From Planctomycetota bacterium (GTDB taxonomy: Bacteria; Planctomycetota; Planctomycetia; Gemmatales; Gemmataceae): a stretch of DNA of 64,000 nt. Positions 15,416 through 24,342 of the stretch are shown here, piece after piece. The translations under genes were made by a program, and so were the position numbers. The stretch's first letter is position 1. The number at the start of each line of letters is the position of its first letter. The DNA lies in the NCBI GenBank assembly GCA_021413735.1, contig JAIOPV010000209.1:1-64000 (forward strand). Direction: 5' to 3'. The notes beneath the pieces were generated by a model. That model saw only the letters and a list, made by a program, of their open reading frames with translations. It was not told where the DNA came from and did not search any database.

Positions 15416-16212
15416 ATGTCGAAACGCAAGAAGGCGAACCCATGGGATGCGGTGTTCGATCGAATTGAGGTCGCGATCGGCCAACCCGAGGTTCGATACA
15501 CGCCACGACCAACTGAGGCTGACCTCGATCAGCTTGAGTCGCAAATCGGATCACAGTTGCCCGTTGACTATCGGGCACTCATGCTGCGTTTTGGGCCAGG
15601 CAGCCTGGAAACCGTCGAATTATATTATATTCGGTCGCGATTGTCGCGGAGCATACCCTTCCATCACGCAAAATCACTCAACGTGAACTCCGTCAAAGAC
15701 CCTACCTCACGTTGCTTTCTAAGCTCGTTTACTTTGGAGGTAACTCTGCTGCGGACTATTTTGCTTGGGATCCAACATCCGTTGCGCGTTCCAATCCGCA
15801 CGAATGCCAAATTTATCACATTCAGCACGAAGACGAGGAAAATGCGAGCATCGTGGGTGGCTCGTTCGCTGAATTCGTGAGATGGGCTCAGGCAGAGATG
15901 AATGCTCGCCTCTTCCAAGCTGGAATGTCCCATCCAAGGGACATCTTCATGTTCATGCGTGAATATCGGGGGATGAAGGAAGCCCCAAAAGAGAAGAGTG
16001 TCAAGCTCTGGCTCGCATTCAACAACCACGCGGTTCGTGATCTGGCGTTGTCGATTCGCGACGAGAAGCGGCCCGACGTGTTTCCAATCCTGGCCGACGC
16101 ACTCGAAGAAGCTGGCTGCACCAACGACGACATGCTCAACTCGTGTCGTACCGGCGATCCCGACATCGACGGCGTCTGGGTGCTGCGGGTGCTGCTCGAC
16201 AACGATACCTGA
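15416..16212 (+). pseudogene. SMI1/KNR4 (SUKH) domain protein with Gemmata-type C-terminal module, frameshifted
   Basis: ATG 15416 follows GGAGGG (6 nt spacing). The first frame encodes a SUKH-1 start ('TEADLDQLESQIGSQLPVDYRALMLRFGPG' region, residues ~35-60). Its similarity stops near 15700, and the rest of the fold ('LVYFGGNSAADYFAWDP', 'GSFAEFVRWAQ') continues in another frame to 16212. The shift equals loss of one base; adding one C to the CCC at 15700-15702 gives a seamless 'KDPYLTLLSKLVYFGG'. The last ~50 residues ('VFPILADALEEAGC...GVWVLRVLL') match the C-terminal module of the protein at 45251. SUKH proteins are often immunity proteins; that role is inference. Either a real frameshift or a homopolymer sequencing error. 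Confidence 0.75.
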
Positions 16213-16264
16213 GACGATAGGCCAAGCCGGCCAAGCCCCCTCACCCGGCTCGCAAAGCCTCGCC

Positions 16265-16381
16265 GACCTCTCCCCGCAAAGCCGGGGCGAGGTGGCCGCT
16301 GCTTCTCTTCAGCGAGAACCAACCCATTGCTTCCGAGGAGGCCAATCACCCCACCTCGCCCCGGCTTTGCGGGGAGAGGTC
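16265..16381. repeat. 31-bp perfect inverted repeat pair
   Basis: Arms 16265-16295 and 16351-16381 are exact reverse complements (core CTCCCCGCAAAGCCGGGGCG), each arm itself partly palindromic, with a 55-nt loop. The flank 'CCCCTCACCCGGCT' resembles the inner part of the element inside queA (47342-47480). It fills most of the gap 16213-16554, which has no gene. Confidence 0.8.
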
Positions 16382-16554
16382 GCGACGAGTCTTCGAGGCG
16401 CGGGGAGGGGAAACACCTCGCTCAAGTACCAGTTACGATGTCGATCATTTCGCCATCAGTTCTTGGGTTTTCAGGCTGAAAGGCTGTGGCACACACGCCG
16501 ACCGCATTCTAAACTTGAGCATCTCGTTTCGCCAGACGCTCGGAGTCATCGCTC

Positions 16555-17286
16555 ATGGATAAGTTCGCGCTTCCCCTCGTCGTGCTCCTCGGAATCGGCG
16601 CGTACTTTCTCGTCGGCGAGCAGTTCAGGAAACTCCGGGAAGCCCCGCCGCCAGCACAAATGAATCCCGTCGTCATTCAGACCCCGCAGATGCCTCCGTT
16701 TCAGCCGATTAAACTTGAGCCGTTTCCGACGGTCAACCCGTTCGCGAAGCAAGCCCCGTCGCCCGAACCCGCAGCCAACGATTTCACCCCAATTTCGTTC
16801 GACGACCCCAACAAGAAGTTCCGCGTCTCATTCCCAGGTCGCAAGCCAACCCGAGTGTCGTTCCCCATCATCAAGGTCGTGATCACGCGATACACCGTTC
16901 CAAAACCCAACATGATGTTCGAGATTGACGAGTACGACAGCGGTTGGGATGCAGCAAAACGACGAGGCACCGCCCGCGACTGGCTGACGAAATGTTACAA
17001 GAATCAACTTGAGGGGATGCACGCCAGCGAAACGACGTCGAAGGAGATCATGTTCGGCGAGATGATTCCCGGCATCGAATTCGAGGCGTTGTACGTCAAA
17101 GACGAAAAGACCCAGGTGTGGATCGGTCGAACGTATCTGGTCGGATCACAACTGTACTCGGCGTCGGTGTACGGCGACCCTGGCATCGCCGCCTTCCGGG
17201 CACCCGCGTTTCTCGATTCGTTCGATCTCGCTCCAAAAGCGACCAAACCAACACCACCCCAACCCACCAAGGGGAATATCGACTGA
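16555..17286 (+). CDS. membrane-anchored hypothetical protein
   Basis: 243 residues with one N-terminal membrane segment (about residues 4-20), a proline-rich linker to ~75, and a soluble domain. The domain begins 'NKKFRVSFPGRKP' and ends 'GSQLYSASVYGDPG....FLDSFDLAP'. The same scheme (a beta-rich domain ending in a '..RFLESF' helix) appears in the zinc-ribbon protein at 35282, so the two may share a domain. GGAG at 16542-16545 supports the start. Function unknown; probably faces the periplasm. Confidence 0.7.
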   Translation: MDKFALPLVVLLGIGAYFLVGEQFRKLREAPPPAQMNPVVIQTPQMPPFQPIKLEPFPTVNPFAKQAPSPEPAANDFTPISFDDPNKKFRVSFPGRKPTRVSFPIIKVVITRYTVPKPNMMFEIDEYDSGWDAAKRRGTARDWLTKCYKNQLEGMHASETTSKEIMFGEMIPGIEFEALYVKDEKTQVWIGRTYLVGSQLYSASVYGDPGIAAFRAPAFLDSFDLAPKATKPTPPQPTKGNID

Positions 17287-17301
17287 CCGGAATACGATCG
17301 T

Positions 17302-17331
17302 GGCGACCCGGACCCTCCGCAACGGGTCGCC
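17302..17331 (+). terminator. hairpin after the hypothetical membrane protein
   Basis: GGCGACCCG (17302-17310) pairs with CGGGTCGCC (17323-17331) around a 12-nt loop, 15 nt past the stop. No T-tract follows, so its role as a terminator is uncertain. Confidence 0.4.
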
Positions 17332-17406
17332 GAGCAGAATCAAAGCACATCATTTTCGCTTTCGCCCAACGTTCGCAATCTCATTATTCAGACGGTCCAG
17401 TCCGGT

Positions 17407-17412
17407 TATAAT
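17407..17412 (+). promoter_or_regulatory. possible -10 box (TATAAT)
   Basis: A perfect TATAAT lies in 'GGTTATAATGCC', about 170 nt before the KBL-like gene and 65 nt before the small leader frame. The -35 position about 17 nt upstream (TTATTC) is a poor match. A weak prediction. Confidence 0.25.
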
Positions 17413-17476
17413 GCCGTAGCCGGTCCAATTTGCCCAAATTCTCGGCGCAAGACCTCATCAGGAGGCGATTTACTTA

Positions 17477-17632
17477 ATGAATCAGTCGGTCTGCCCAACC
17501 GGTGCAAACTTCCTCTTTCACACGGCCGATAAGAGTCAGGGAAGCGCCATGCCTCCTCCGCCGTGTGCAGGGCAATCGATATGTCCACCCCGCTTGACCG
17601 TACCATCGACTCCCTGGCTCGAACCGGAATGA
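17477..17632 (+). CDS. possible leader peptide overlapping the KBL-like gene
   Basis: A 51-codon frame from ATG 17477 with GGAGG at 17461-17465 (11 nt spacing), better than the ribosome-binding site of the following gene. It ends at TGA 17630-17632, overlapping the downstream start by about 50 nt in another frame. The peptide (MNQSVCPTGANFLFHTADKS...) matches nothing I know. It could couple translation or be fortuitous. Confidence 0.25.
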   Translation: MNQSVCPTGANFLFHTADKSQGSAMPPPPCAGQSICPPRLTVPSTPWLEPE

Positions 17633-18858
17633 CCCGGTTCTTTCTGCGGATGTTCGATGATGCTCCCGACTTGCTTCTGAAAAATCTGACGGTCGAGGCC
17701 ATCGGCCCCGATCGCACGTTCAAAATCGGTGGGAAATGGCTTCGGAACTTTGGCTCCGATAGCTTCCTTGGTCTCGATCAACACCCCACGGTGATGGCTG
17801 CTGTCGAACGCGGCGTGCGCGATTGGGGCACGCACAACGGCACCAGCCGTGCGTTCTCGCAGGTTGCCCCGCAGCAAGAAGCGGAGGCCAAGGTTGCCGC
17901 GTGGCTCGGTACCGAAGATGCCGTCATTTATCCTTCGGTAACGCTCGCGAACACAGGGGCGTTACCGGCACTCGCGACCCGGCACGATGTGATCGTCCTC
18001 GATCAGTACGCACACAATTCGATGGAAGAAGGTTCGCGCATCGCGAAGGCTCGCGGCGTTCGCACGGCGAAGTTCGCGCACAACGATCCGGCCGACCTCG
18101 ACCGCGTTCTGCGTGGCCTTCGCCCGTTTCGGCACGCGATTGTCGCCGTCGATGGCGTCTACAGCATGAGCGGTCAGTTGCCGCCACTCGCAGATTTCCA
18201 GCGTATGGCACAGAATCACGACGGCTTTCTCTATATCGACGACGCCCACGGTACCGGTGTGCTGGGAGCTCACGGCCGCGGAACGGTTGCCGATGCTCTC
18301 GGCAGCTACGAGAACACGCTCGTTGTCGGGTCGTTGTCGAAGGCGGTTTCGTGCCTGGGCGGGTTCATCGCTGGCGGCCGCGACGCGATCGAGGTGGTGA
18401 AACTTCGCTCGAACTCGTTGATCTTCGGCGGGCCGGTTCCGCCTCCGTATCTGGTCGCGGTGTGTGCAGCGCTCGATGTGATTATGTCGTCTGAGTACGA
18501 TGGGCTTCGCACCTCGCTCGACGCGAATGTCCGTCGCCTTGTCGATGGAGCGAGCCAACTCGGGTTTAGCGTTCTTGGGGGATTGGTTCCGATCGTGTCA
18601 GTGCTGACCGGTTCCGAGGAGGCGACGCTGCGGGCGGGTCGGTTCCTGTTCGACGCCGGCTACTACGTACAGTCGGTTGTGTTCCCGGCGGTTCCGCATG
18701 GGGCTGGGGTGCTGCGGATGCAGGTGAACTCGAACCATCCGCCCGAGGCAATCGACGGATTGGTTGCCGCTCTGGGCAAACTCATGCAGGCGTTTCCGGA
18801 ACACGACCAGGAATCGCTGCACCGTACCCTCACACGCCGCGATGCGATTCCTGCGTAG
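17581..18858 (+). CDS. PLP-dependent alpha-oxoamine synthase family protein (KBL/BioF-like)
   Basis: 425 residues. Fold-type I aminotransferase features are clear: 'DDAHGTGVLG' (220-229) supplies the cofactor-binding Asp and His, and Lys254 in 'GSLSKAVSCLGG' should form the internal aldimine. 'HNGTSRAFSQ' near 85-94 is at the usual substrate-binding position. The family condenses an amino acid with an acyl-CoA or acyl-ACP (glycine C-acetyltransferase, 8-amino-7-oxononanoate synthase, serine palmitoyltransferase). No bio, tdh or sphingolipid genes are adjacent, so the substrate is open. The N-terminal ~45 residues are longer than in BioF. Confidence 0.8.
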   Translation: MSTPLDRTIDSLARTGMTRFFLRMFDDAPDLLLKNLTVEAIGPDRTFKIGGKWLRNFGSDSFLGLDQHPTVMAAVERGVRDWGTHNGTSRAFSQVAPQQEAEAKVAAWLGTEDAVIYPSVTLANTGALPALATRHDVIVLDQYAHNSMEEGSRIAKARGVRTAKFAHNDPADLDRVLRGLRPFRHAIVAVDGVYSMSGQLPPLADFQRMAQNHDGFLYIDDAHGTGVLGAHGRGTVADALGSYENTLVVGSLSKAVSCLGGFIAGGRDAIEVVKLRSNSLIFGGPVPPPYLVAVCAALDVIMSSEYDGLRTSLDANVRRLVDGASQLGFSVLGGLVPIVSVLTGSEEATLRAGRFLFDAGYYVQSVVFPAVPHGAGVLRMQVNSNHPPEAIDGLVAALGKLMQAFPEHDQESLHRTLTRRDAIPA

Positions 18859-18966
18859 AACCAGTGGCGTAGTGAGTGGTCTTGTGTCTGAAATTGGGGA
18901 GAAGGTGTTGCCCCCTCACCTGCGAGGGGCGTTTCACCAACGCACTCAATTGACTCTCTTTTGTTC

Positions 18967-20153
18967 TCACTCGTAGAACGCGGCCGCGGCGAAGCTCACA
19001 CTCTCCTTGCCCTGCGGATGCACGAACTGCTGATAATGCAGCACCCGGCCCGTTCGCGGCTTCGTCACTTCCAGCGTCAACCACGTCGGCGATAACCCAC
19101 AAATCCGTCGTTCATTCTGCTCCGCCGCGATGCCCGCAAAAAACTCGCCCGACGTCGCCACTGGCTCTCGTCGAGCCATGACCCGGCGGCCTGTCGCTTG
19201 TCGCCGAACTTCGGGCCAATGTGTGCTAGGTCCCCGCTGATGAGATAGCACACCGGTTCCGCACACGCTGCCTCGGCCAGCCGCAACGCCGACACCATTC
19301 GCGACAGATCCGCGGTGTGCGACGGGTCCGTTTCCCGGCGAACGTGGTCGTCCATCGACCCCACCAGCAGCGGCACGATCTTGAACGGCCGACGCTCCGC
19401 AAGAAGGAACTGCAACAGCACCGCTTCCAGTTCGATCGAGTGCTCGGGGACGTGGGCAAGCGCATCGTCGAAGAGGCCGTCGCCGTAGTGGGCCACGATG
19501 CGGTTCACATAATCCTGATCGGTTTCGACCACCCCGAACGGCGTGTCGAAATGCTGTCGACTCAGGATGAAGCGGTGCCCCGAATAGTGCGACGTGGCCA
19601 CGATCACGAACACGCGGGCGTCGGTGTTGCGGATCAGTTCCGCAAAGGCGTGACCGTAGGTGATGTTGCCGCGGTGGTAGTCCATGTGCGGAGCGAGAAC
19701 CGCTCGCAGTTTGCTTGGCGAGCCGTTCAGCTTTTCGCCGTGAACGGGCAATCCGGGGCCATCGGTGGCGGTGAACAACCGCGTGAGCTGTTCGCGGAGG
19801 GCAGGGCGGTCGGTGTTCTCAAGGTCGAAGCAGCACGGCTTGCGGATCGGTCCGTTGAACCGCTTGTGAAGGTCGGGCGAATCGAGCAGCGAAGCATCGT
19901 CGAGCGCCGTGACCAACCCGGCGACCGCTTCGACCGAAACCTGCACGCCGGGGAAGGCGGCGAGCATCGTGGCGACAATTTCGGAGACGGTGAACGTGCC
20001 ATCGAAGCGCTTGGCGACCTCGACCGCGAGCGGCGACAGCACGACCGGCCGCCCGATTCGCAGCGGATCGTACAGCAAGAAATTCCCTGCCTCGTGCGGT
20101 TCCGCACCGAGGTTGTCGCGGAGCTTCGGGCGATCGGAGTTGGGGGTGTTCAT
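18967..20153 (-). pseudogene. MEMO1/AmmeMemoRadiSam protein B family, frameshifted
   Basis: Residues 1 to ~345 are a well-preserved MEMO protein ('APHMDYHRGNITYGHAF', 'ATSHYSG', 'ISGDLAHIGPKFGDKRQA'). Shortly after 'SWLDES' the frame runs into unrelated sequence and stops at 19077. The expected family C-terminus ('EFFAGIAAEQNERRICG', 'TWLTLEV', 'FVHPQG..SVSFAAAAFYE') is intact in a different frame, ending at 18967. About ten residues expected between the two parts are missing, so a deletion of roughly 30 nt, not a multiple of three, probably lies near 19165-19180. MEMO proteins resemble non-haem iron dioxygenases. The gene follows a methyltransferase gene by 6 nt. Confidence 0.8.
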
Positions 20154-20159
20154 CGGGGT

Positions 20160-20930
20160 TCAGTCCATCGGTTTTCGCAACGCGATCACGGCATAGCGAC
20201 ACCAGTTCCGCAGGCCTGGCAGCATTCGCAGCAAGCCCGCGTCGATCCCATCGCAGACACGGCACGCGAAACGGTTTCGCCACACCCGACGGATCATACC
20301 GAGCAGTTGGAAGCCACTTACTTCCACGTCTGGGAAGATCGCACGCAGCGGAGCAAGATCGCGGCGTGTCAGTGGTCGCTCGTCGGGGGTGCGATCCTTC
20401 CCCGGATAAGGCAGTCGACGCCGTGCGAACGCCAGCAGCGGGTTGCCGCCCCACGGTTCGCAGAATACCGCAACGCCCCCCGGCTTCAGCACGCGAAGCA
20501 GTTCCTTGCCCGCCCGCGTCAGATCGAGATGGTGCAGAATCGCGTTGCCCCAGACCGCATCGAACGACGCATCCGCGAACGGCAACTCCTCGCCATCCGC
20601 TGCGACGCATTCGACGTTCACGCTATTCGCGAAAGCTCGTTCCTGTGCCTCGGCAACGTACCCTGGAGAGAGGTCAAACGCAGAAACGCTTGCGCCTGCA
20701 CGAGCCATCACAACGGCCGCCATGCCATGCCCGCAGCCGTAATCGAGAGCGTGCTTGCCGTGCAGGTCGCCGAGCATTGCGAACGCTGGCCGAACCCACG
20801 TTTCATGATCGAGAAATGCGCCGTCGCTGAAGACGAGATCAGCGCGGCCTGTGCGGAAGCTCACCGCACGCTCGGCCGCTTGCTGATCGTGAAAGATGCG
20901 TTCCGATTCAAGGCGATCCGTCGCGGTCAT
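20160..20930 (-). CDS. class I SAM-dependent methyltransferase
   Basis: 256 residues. Motif I 'ALDYGCGHGMAAV' (about 60-72), the acidic end of strand 2 ('VSAFDLSPG'), 'ADGEELPFADASFDAVWGNAILHHL' (motifs II/III) and 'LLRVLKPGGVAVF' define a Methyltransf_11-type Rossmann methyltransferase. The C-terminal ~80 residues probably bind the acceptor, which cannot be identified. A start at 20930 with AAGGA about 9 nt upstream is reasonable. It precedes the MEMO gene by 6 nt, so the pair is one transcript. Confidence 0.85.
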   Translation of the reverse strand: MTATDRLESERIFHDQQAAERAVSFRTGRADLVFSDGAFLDHETWVRPAFAMLGDLHGKHALDYGCGHGMAAVVMARAGASVSAFDLSPGYVAEAQERAFANSVNVECVAADGEELPFADASFDAVWGNAILHHLDLTRAGKELLRVLKPGGVAVFCEPWGGNPLLAFARRRLPYPGKDRTPDERPLTRRDLAPLRAIFPDVEVSGFQLLGMIRRVWRNRFACRVCDGIDAGLLRMLPGLRNWCRYAVIALRKPMD

Positions 20931-20952
20931 GGTGCGTCCTTGTTCAGACGAA

Positions 20953-21894
20953 TCAGAAGCTCAACAACGTTGCCGGGATAAGGGCGTAGCCACCGAAGGC
21001 GAGCGAGACCAATCCGATGGTCGTCGCGACGAACCACAGCGACCCGGACTTCTTCCGTGCCAACGCCAGCGATGCCGCGACAGCACCGATCTGCGCCACG
21101 AGCATGGCGTAACCGAGTGTTTCACTCTTCTTACGATGCCGATTGCTCTCAGCCGAGGACCAGTACACCCGCGCTTCGTACAGATAGCCGACGGCGTTGT
21201 TCATGGCACCTTCGCCTCGATAACGCCGATCCTCCATCGCGAACACCAAAGATTGCGTTGCGTCGGCCGTATCCTTCTTCGTCTGGTCAACTTTCTGGTC
21301 GGGGCGTTTCCGTTCGGCCTCTTCAATGACTTTTTTCGCCATCGCCTTGGCCGTCTTCACCACCTTATCCCAGTCCTCGTCGGCGGTCTGGTGGACGAAC
21401 TTCTCTCCGTCGTCAATCGCCTTGCTGAGTTCCGCGAGGGGAATCTTCCCGGCCAGCGCCAGAAGTTCCGCTTCGGGCTTGCGATCCTTGATCGCCTGAA
21501 TCAACTGCGCGAGCTGCTCGTTGTTGCTTGCAGGCAGTTCGACTCGTGGCGGCCCGTAACCGTTGAGCCACTTGGCGGCTTCCTTGTTCAACTCGGGTTC
21601 GGACTCACCCGCCAGAAACTGTGTCCAGAGATAGCCGGACGCGGACCGACTCGCCTGCGCCGCCGCTTCCATCTCCAACGCCCGACTTCGCTTGAATCCG
21701 AAGAGACTCCACTGGTTGGCAGATTTCGATTGATCCTGCCCCGCCTGCGATTTCCAGTACATCGCTTGCTGCAACTGAGCCGCAGACATCGACCCGAACA
21801 CGGCTGAAAGTGCCGTCAGCCCGACAGCGAGCGCGGGGCCGATCTTGTCGAGCAGCGTTTTCGGTTCTTCGGGGGGTGGCGAATTGGACGACAT
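20953..21894 (-). CDS. DUF4337-like membrane protein
   Basis: 313 residues. One membrane segment near the N-terminus (about 20-40, 'IGPALAVGLTALSAVFGSM'), a long charged and partly helical middle ('YWKSQAGQDQSKSANQW' resembles DUF4337 proteins), and two C-terminal membrane segments (~265-285 and ~290-312). GAGG 7 nt before ATG 21894 selects this start over a longer open frame. Function unknown. It ends 22 nt before the methyltransferase start, so it probably heads the methyltransferase-MEMO transcript. Confidence 0.65.
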   Translation of the reverse strand: MSSNSPPPEEPKTLLDKIGPALAVGLTALSAVFGSMSAAQLQQAMYWKSQAGQDQSKSANQWSLFGFKRSRALEMEAAAQASRSASGYLWTQFLAGESEPELNKEAAKWLNGYGPPRVELPASNNEQLAQLIQAIKDRKPEAELLALAGKIPLAELSKAIDDGEKFVHQTADEDWDKVVKTAKAMAKKVIEEAERKRPDQKVDQTKKDTADATQSLVFAMEDRRYRGEGAMNNAVGYLYEARVYWSSAESNRHRKKSETLGYAMLVAQIGAVAASLALARKKSGSLWFVATTIGLVSLAFGGYALIPATLLSF

Positions 21895-22066
21895 GGTGCG
21901 ACCTCGGTGGAAGAGGGACGTGCGATAGTCTACACGAGCCACGAACAGTTGCGAAGCCGCAAGCGGCTTCACCCGAACACGGCGACGCCTGCGGGTGTCC
22001 TTGATCTGGCATGGGAGCTAAAACAAGCCTCACGCAATCATTCACACCGCGAACGGAACAACACCC

Positions 22067-23653
22067 GTGGCCGACGAATCACAGGACCTCGCCGAAATTC
22101 GACACGAAAAGCTCCGCCAAATCGAAGCCCTCGGCATCGACCCTTGGGGCCATCGCTTCGATAACACCACGCCCATCGGCGAGATCCGCAAACTACCCGC
22201 CGAGGGATTCAGCGACGACAAGCCGGGGCCAAAGGTTCGTGCCGCGGGTCGTGTCGTGCGTCAGCGTCCCGGCGGGAAGTTGCAGTTCCTCGAAATCTGG
22301 GATCAGTCTGGCCGCGTTCAACTGATGCTGCGCATCAACAAGCTCACGGAAACGGAATGGAAGGTCTCGCAGCTCCTCGACCTCGGTGATCTCATTGGCG
22401 TCGATGGCGAGTTCGGCAAGACGAAGACGGGCGAACCCACCATTCAGGTGACGCAACTGACGTTCCTCACGAAGTCGCTCGAACCGCACCCGAAGGACGT
22501 GTACGGCATCGGTGACGAGGAATATCGCCTGCGGCACCGCTACCTCGACATGATCTACACGCCCGACACGCTGCGGCGAGCACACCAACGCGTGAAGATC
22601 ATTCGCACGATCCGCAACCATCTCGACAACCTCGGGTATCTGGAAGTCGAGACGCCGACGCTGCACTCCATCGCGGGCGGCGCTGCCGCGAGGCCGTTCG
22701 AGACGCACCACAATGCGCTTGGCATTGACCTGTTCGTGCGCATCGCGTTGGAGTTGCCACTGAAGCGGTTGCTGGTCGGCGGCATCGAAAAGGTGTACGA
22801 GCTTGGTCGCGTGTTCCGCAACGAGGGGATTAGCAAGAAGCACAACCCCGAGTTCACGATGATGGAACTGTACCACGCGTACAGCGACTACCGCGGCATG
22901 ATGGACCTCACGGAAGGACTCATTGTGGCATGCGTGGATGCGATCGGACCAACGGCAGAGATCGAGGAGAAGGAAGAGTACGAGGAGAAGGGCGAGACGA
23001 AGATTCGCATTCACCGGAAGCGAATGTACGACCTGTTCGGCGAGCGTCACTTGGCGTTCGGCGATAAGGTCGTGAACTTCACGCCGCCGTGGCAACGAGC
23101 GAAGTACGGCGACCTGTTCCGCGAACACGTCGGCTGCGACATGGCCGACGAAGCCGCCGTGCAGGCTGCCGCGAAGACCGCACACCTCAAGACGGAAGTT
23201 GAAGTGACCAAGGGCGGGCCACGGGTCGCGAAGGCTCATGACGTGCTGGTGCAGGAACTGTTCGAGCATCACGTCGAGAAGGCGCTGGTGGGTCCGATGT
23301 TCGTGTACGACTACCCTGCGTCACTGTGCCCGCTCACAAAGCGCAAGCGAGACAACCCGGCGATTGCGGAGCGGTTCGAGTTGTTCGTTCACGGCATGGA
23401 ACTGGCGAATGCGTACACGGAGCTGAACGACCCGATCACGCAGGAGCAGACGTTCTCGCAGCAACTGACGGGCATGGCAGAAGAGGACTCGATGGCGAAG
23501 ATGGATCACGATTTCATTCGTGCGTTGCGTCATGGAATGCCGCCAGCGGGCGGGCTTGGCATCGGCATCGACCGCCTGGTAATGCTGCTGACGAACACGC
23601 AAACGATCCGCGACGTGATCCTCTTCCCGCTGCTGCGTCCCGAAGCGAAGTGA
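22067..23653 (+). CDS. lysS: class II lysyl-tRNA synthetase
   Basis: 528 residues from a GTG start. It attaches lysine to tRNA-Lys in the cytoplasm. An N-terminal OB-fold anticodon-binding domain (~50-160: 'KVRAAGRVVRQRPGGKLQFLE') is followed by the class II core: motif 1 'FLEVETPTL'-like 'YLEVETPTL', motif 2 'YELGRVFRNEG' (~245-255) and motif 3 'GLGIGIDRLVM' near 505. Length and motif order are typical of bacterial LysS. The insertion 'EKEEYEEKGETKIRIHRKR' (~305-325) is a charged loop. It stands alone in its orientation upstream of the toxin-antitoxin pair. Confidence 0.95.
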   Translation: MADESQDLAEIRHEKLRQIEALGIDPWGHRFDNTTPIGEIRKLPAEGFSDDKPGPKVRAAGRVVRQRPGGKLQFLEIWDQSGRVQLMLRINKLTETEWKVSQLLDLGDLIGVDGEFGKTKTGEPTIQVTQLTFLTKSLEPHPKDVYGIGDEEYRLRHRYLDMIYTPDTLRRAHQRVKIIRTIRNHLDNLGYLEVETPTLHSIAGGAAARPFETHHNALGIDLFVRIALELPLKRLLVGGIEKVYELGRVFRNEGISKKHNPEFTMMELYHAYSDYRGMMDLTEGLIVACVDAIGPTAEIEEKEEYEEKGETKIRIHRKRMYDLFGERHLAFGDKVVNFTPPWQRAKYGDLFREHVGCDMADEAAVQAAAKTAHLKTEVEVTKGGPRVAKAHDVLVQELFEHHVEKALVGPMFVYDYPASLCPLTKRKRDNPAIAERFELFVHGMELANAYTELNDPITQEQTFSQQLTGMAEEDSMAKMDHDFIRALRHGMPPAGGLGIGIDRLVMLLTNTQTIRDVILFPLLRPEAK

Positions 23654-23706
23654 ATCCCGGCTCTCAGTCGGTTATGATGGTGAATGTCCGAACTCGGAGG
23701 CCGATC

Positions 23707-23943
23707 ATGAGCGCCGATACCAAAACTCCGCCGCCGGTCTCTCCGACCGTGGTGGATGAGTCGAAACTTATTCCACCCATTCCCAACGCGCAGGCGAAAC
23801 TACGAGCGATGGCAGAGAAGCAGGGCACACTCGGGAAAGCCACGTTCGAGAGTTTGCTCGGGGCAGGTTCTCATCTCTGGGCCTCAGATGAGGAATTCGA
23901 GCGATTTCAGCAACTGATCCGAGAGTCGCGGGGCAAGGAGTGA
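23707..23943 (+). CDS. small protein, probable antitoxin of the PIN toxin
   Basis: 78 residues. ATG 23707 has GGAGG 6 nt upstream. The stop lies 3 nt before the PIN-domain gene start, and the toxin's ribosome-binding site (AAGGAG, 23935-23940) is inside its last codons, the arrangement of VapBC operons. The sequence ('IPNAQAKLRAMAEKQGTLGKATFESLLG') is helical but has no recognisable AbrB, RHH or Phd domain, so the class of antitoxin is open. Confidence 0.65.
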   Translation: MSADTKTPPPVSPTVVDESKLIPPIPNAQAKLRAMAEKQGTLGKATFESLLGAGSHLWASDEEFERFQQLIRESRGKE

Positions 23944-23946
23944 CCC

Positions 23947-24342
23947 GTGACCTTCCGCCTGCTCGACACGAACATCGTGTCATACATCCTGAACGGGCAC
24001 ACGCTTGCGACCGCTTATCAACCGCATCTCACGGGTTACGATCTTGCCATTTCGTTCCAGACGGTTGCTGAATTGCTTGAAGGAGCAACACTGGCCGGTT
24101 GGGGTCCGGTTCGCTGGAGTGGCCTGCAATCATTGCTTGCAACACTGACGATGCTGGACGGAACTGCGGATGTTGCCGCGCGGTGGGCTGAAGTTCGGGC
24201 TGCTCGACGATCGCAGCCAATTGGTGTTGCGGATTGTTGGATCGTAGCAACGGCACTCGCCTACGGATTGGAACTCGTTACCCACAACCCCGCAGACTTT
24301 CGAAGCATTCCAGGGTTAGTCATCATCACGGAAGTAACGTGA
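23947..24342 (+). CDS. vapC: PIN-domain ribonuclease toxin, VapC-like
   Basis: 131 residues from GTG 23947 with AAGGAG 6 nt upstream. PIN acidic residues are in place: Asp7 in 'LLDTNIVSYIL', Glu in 'VAELLEGA' (~42), Asp in 'GVADCWIVATAL' (~98) and Asp in 'THNPADFRSIPG' (~118). PIN toxins cleave tRNA or rRNA and are neutralised by a cognate antitoxin, here presumably the 78-residue upstream protein. Confidence 0.85.
   Translation: MTFRLLDTNIVSYILNGHTLATAYQPHLTGYDLAISFQTVAELLEGATLAGWGPVRWSGLQSLLATLTMLDGTADVAARWAEVRAARRSQPIGVADCWIVATALAYGLELVTHNPADFRSIPGLVIITEVT

Noticed and set aside
19317-20981. 554-codon plus-strand open frame crossing the methyltransferase and MEMO genes
   Set aside because: Antisense shadow of two recognisable genes; GC-rich codon structure keeps such frames open.
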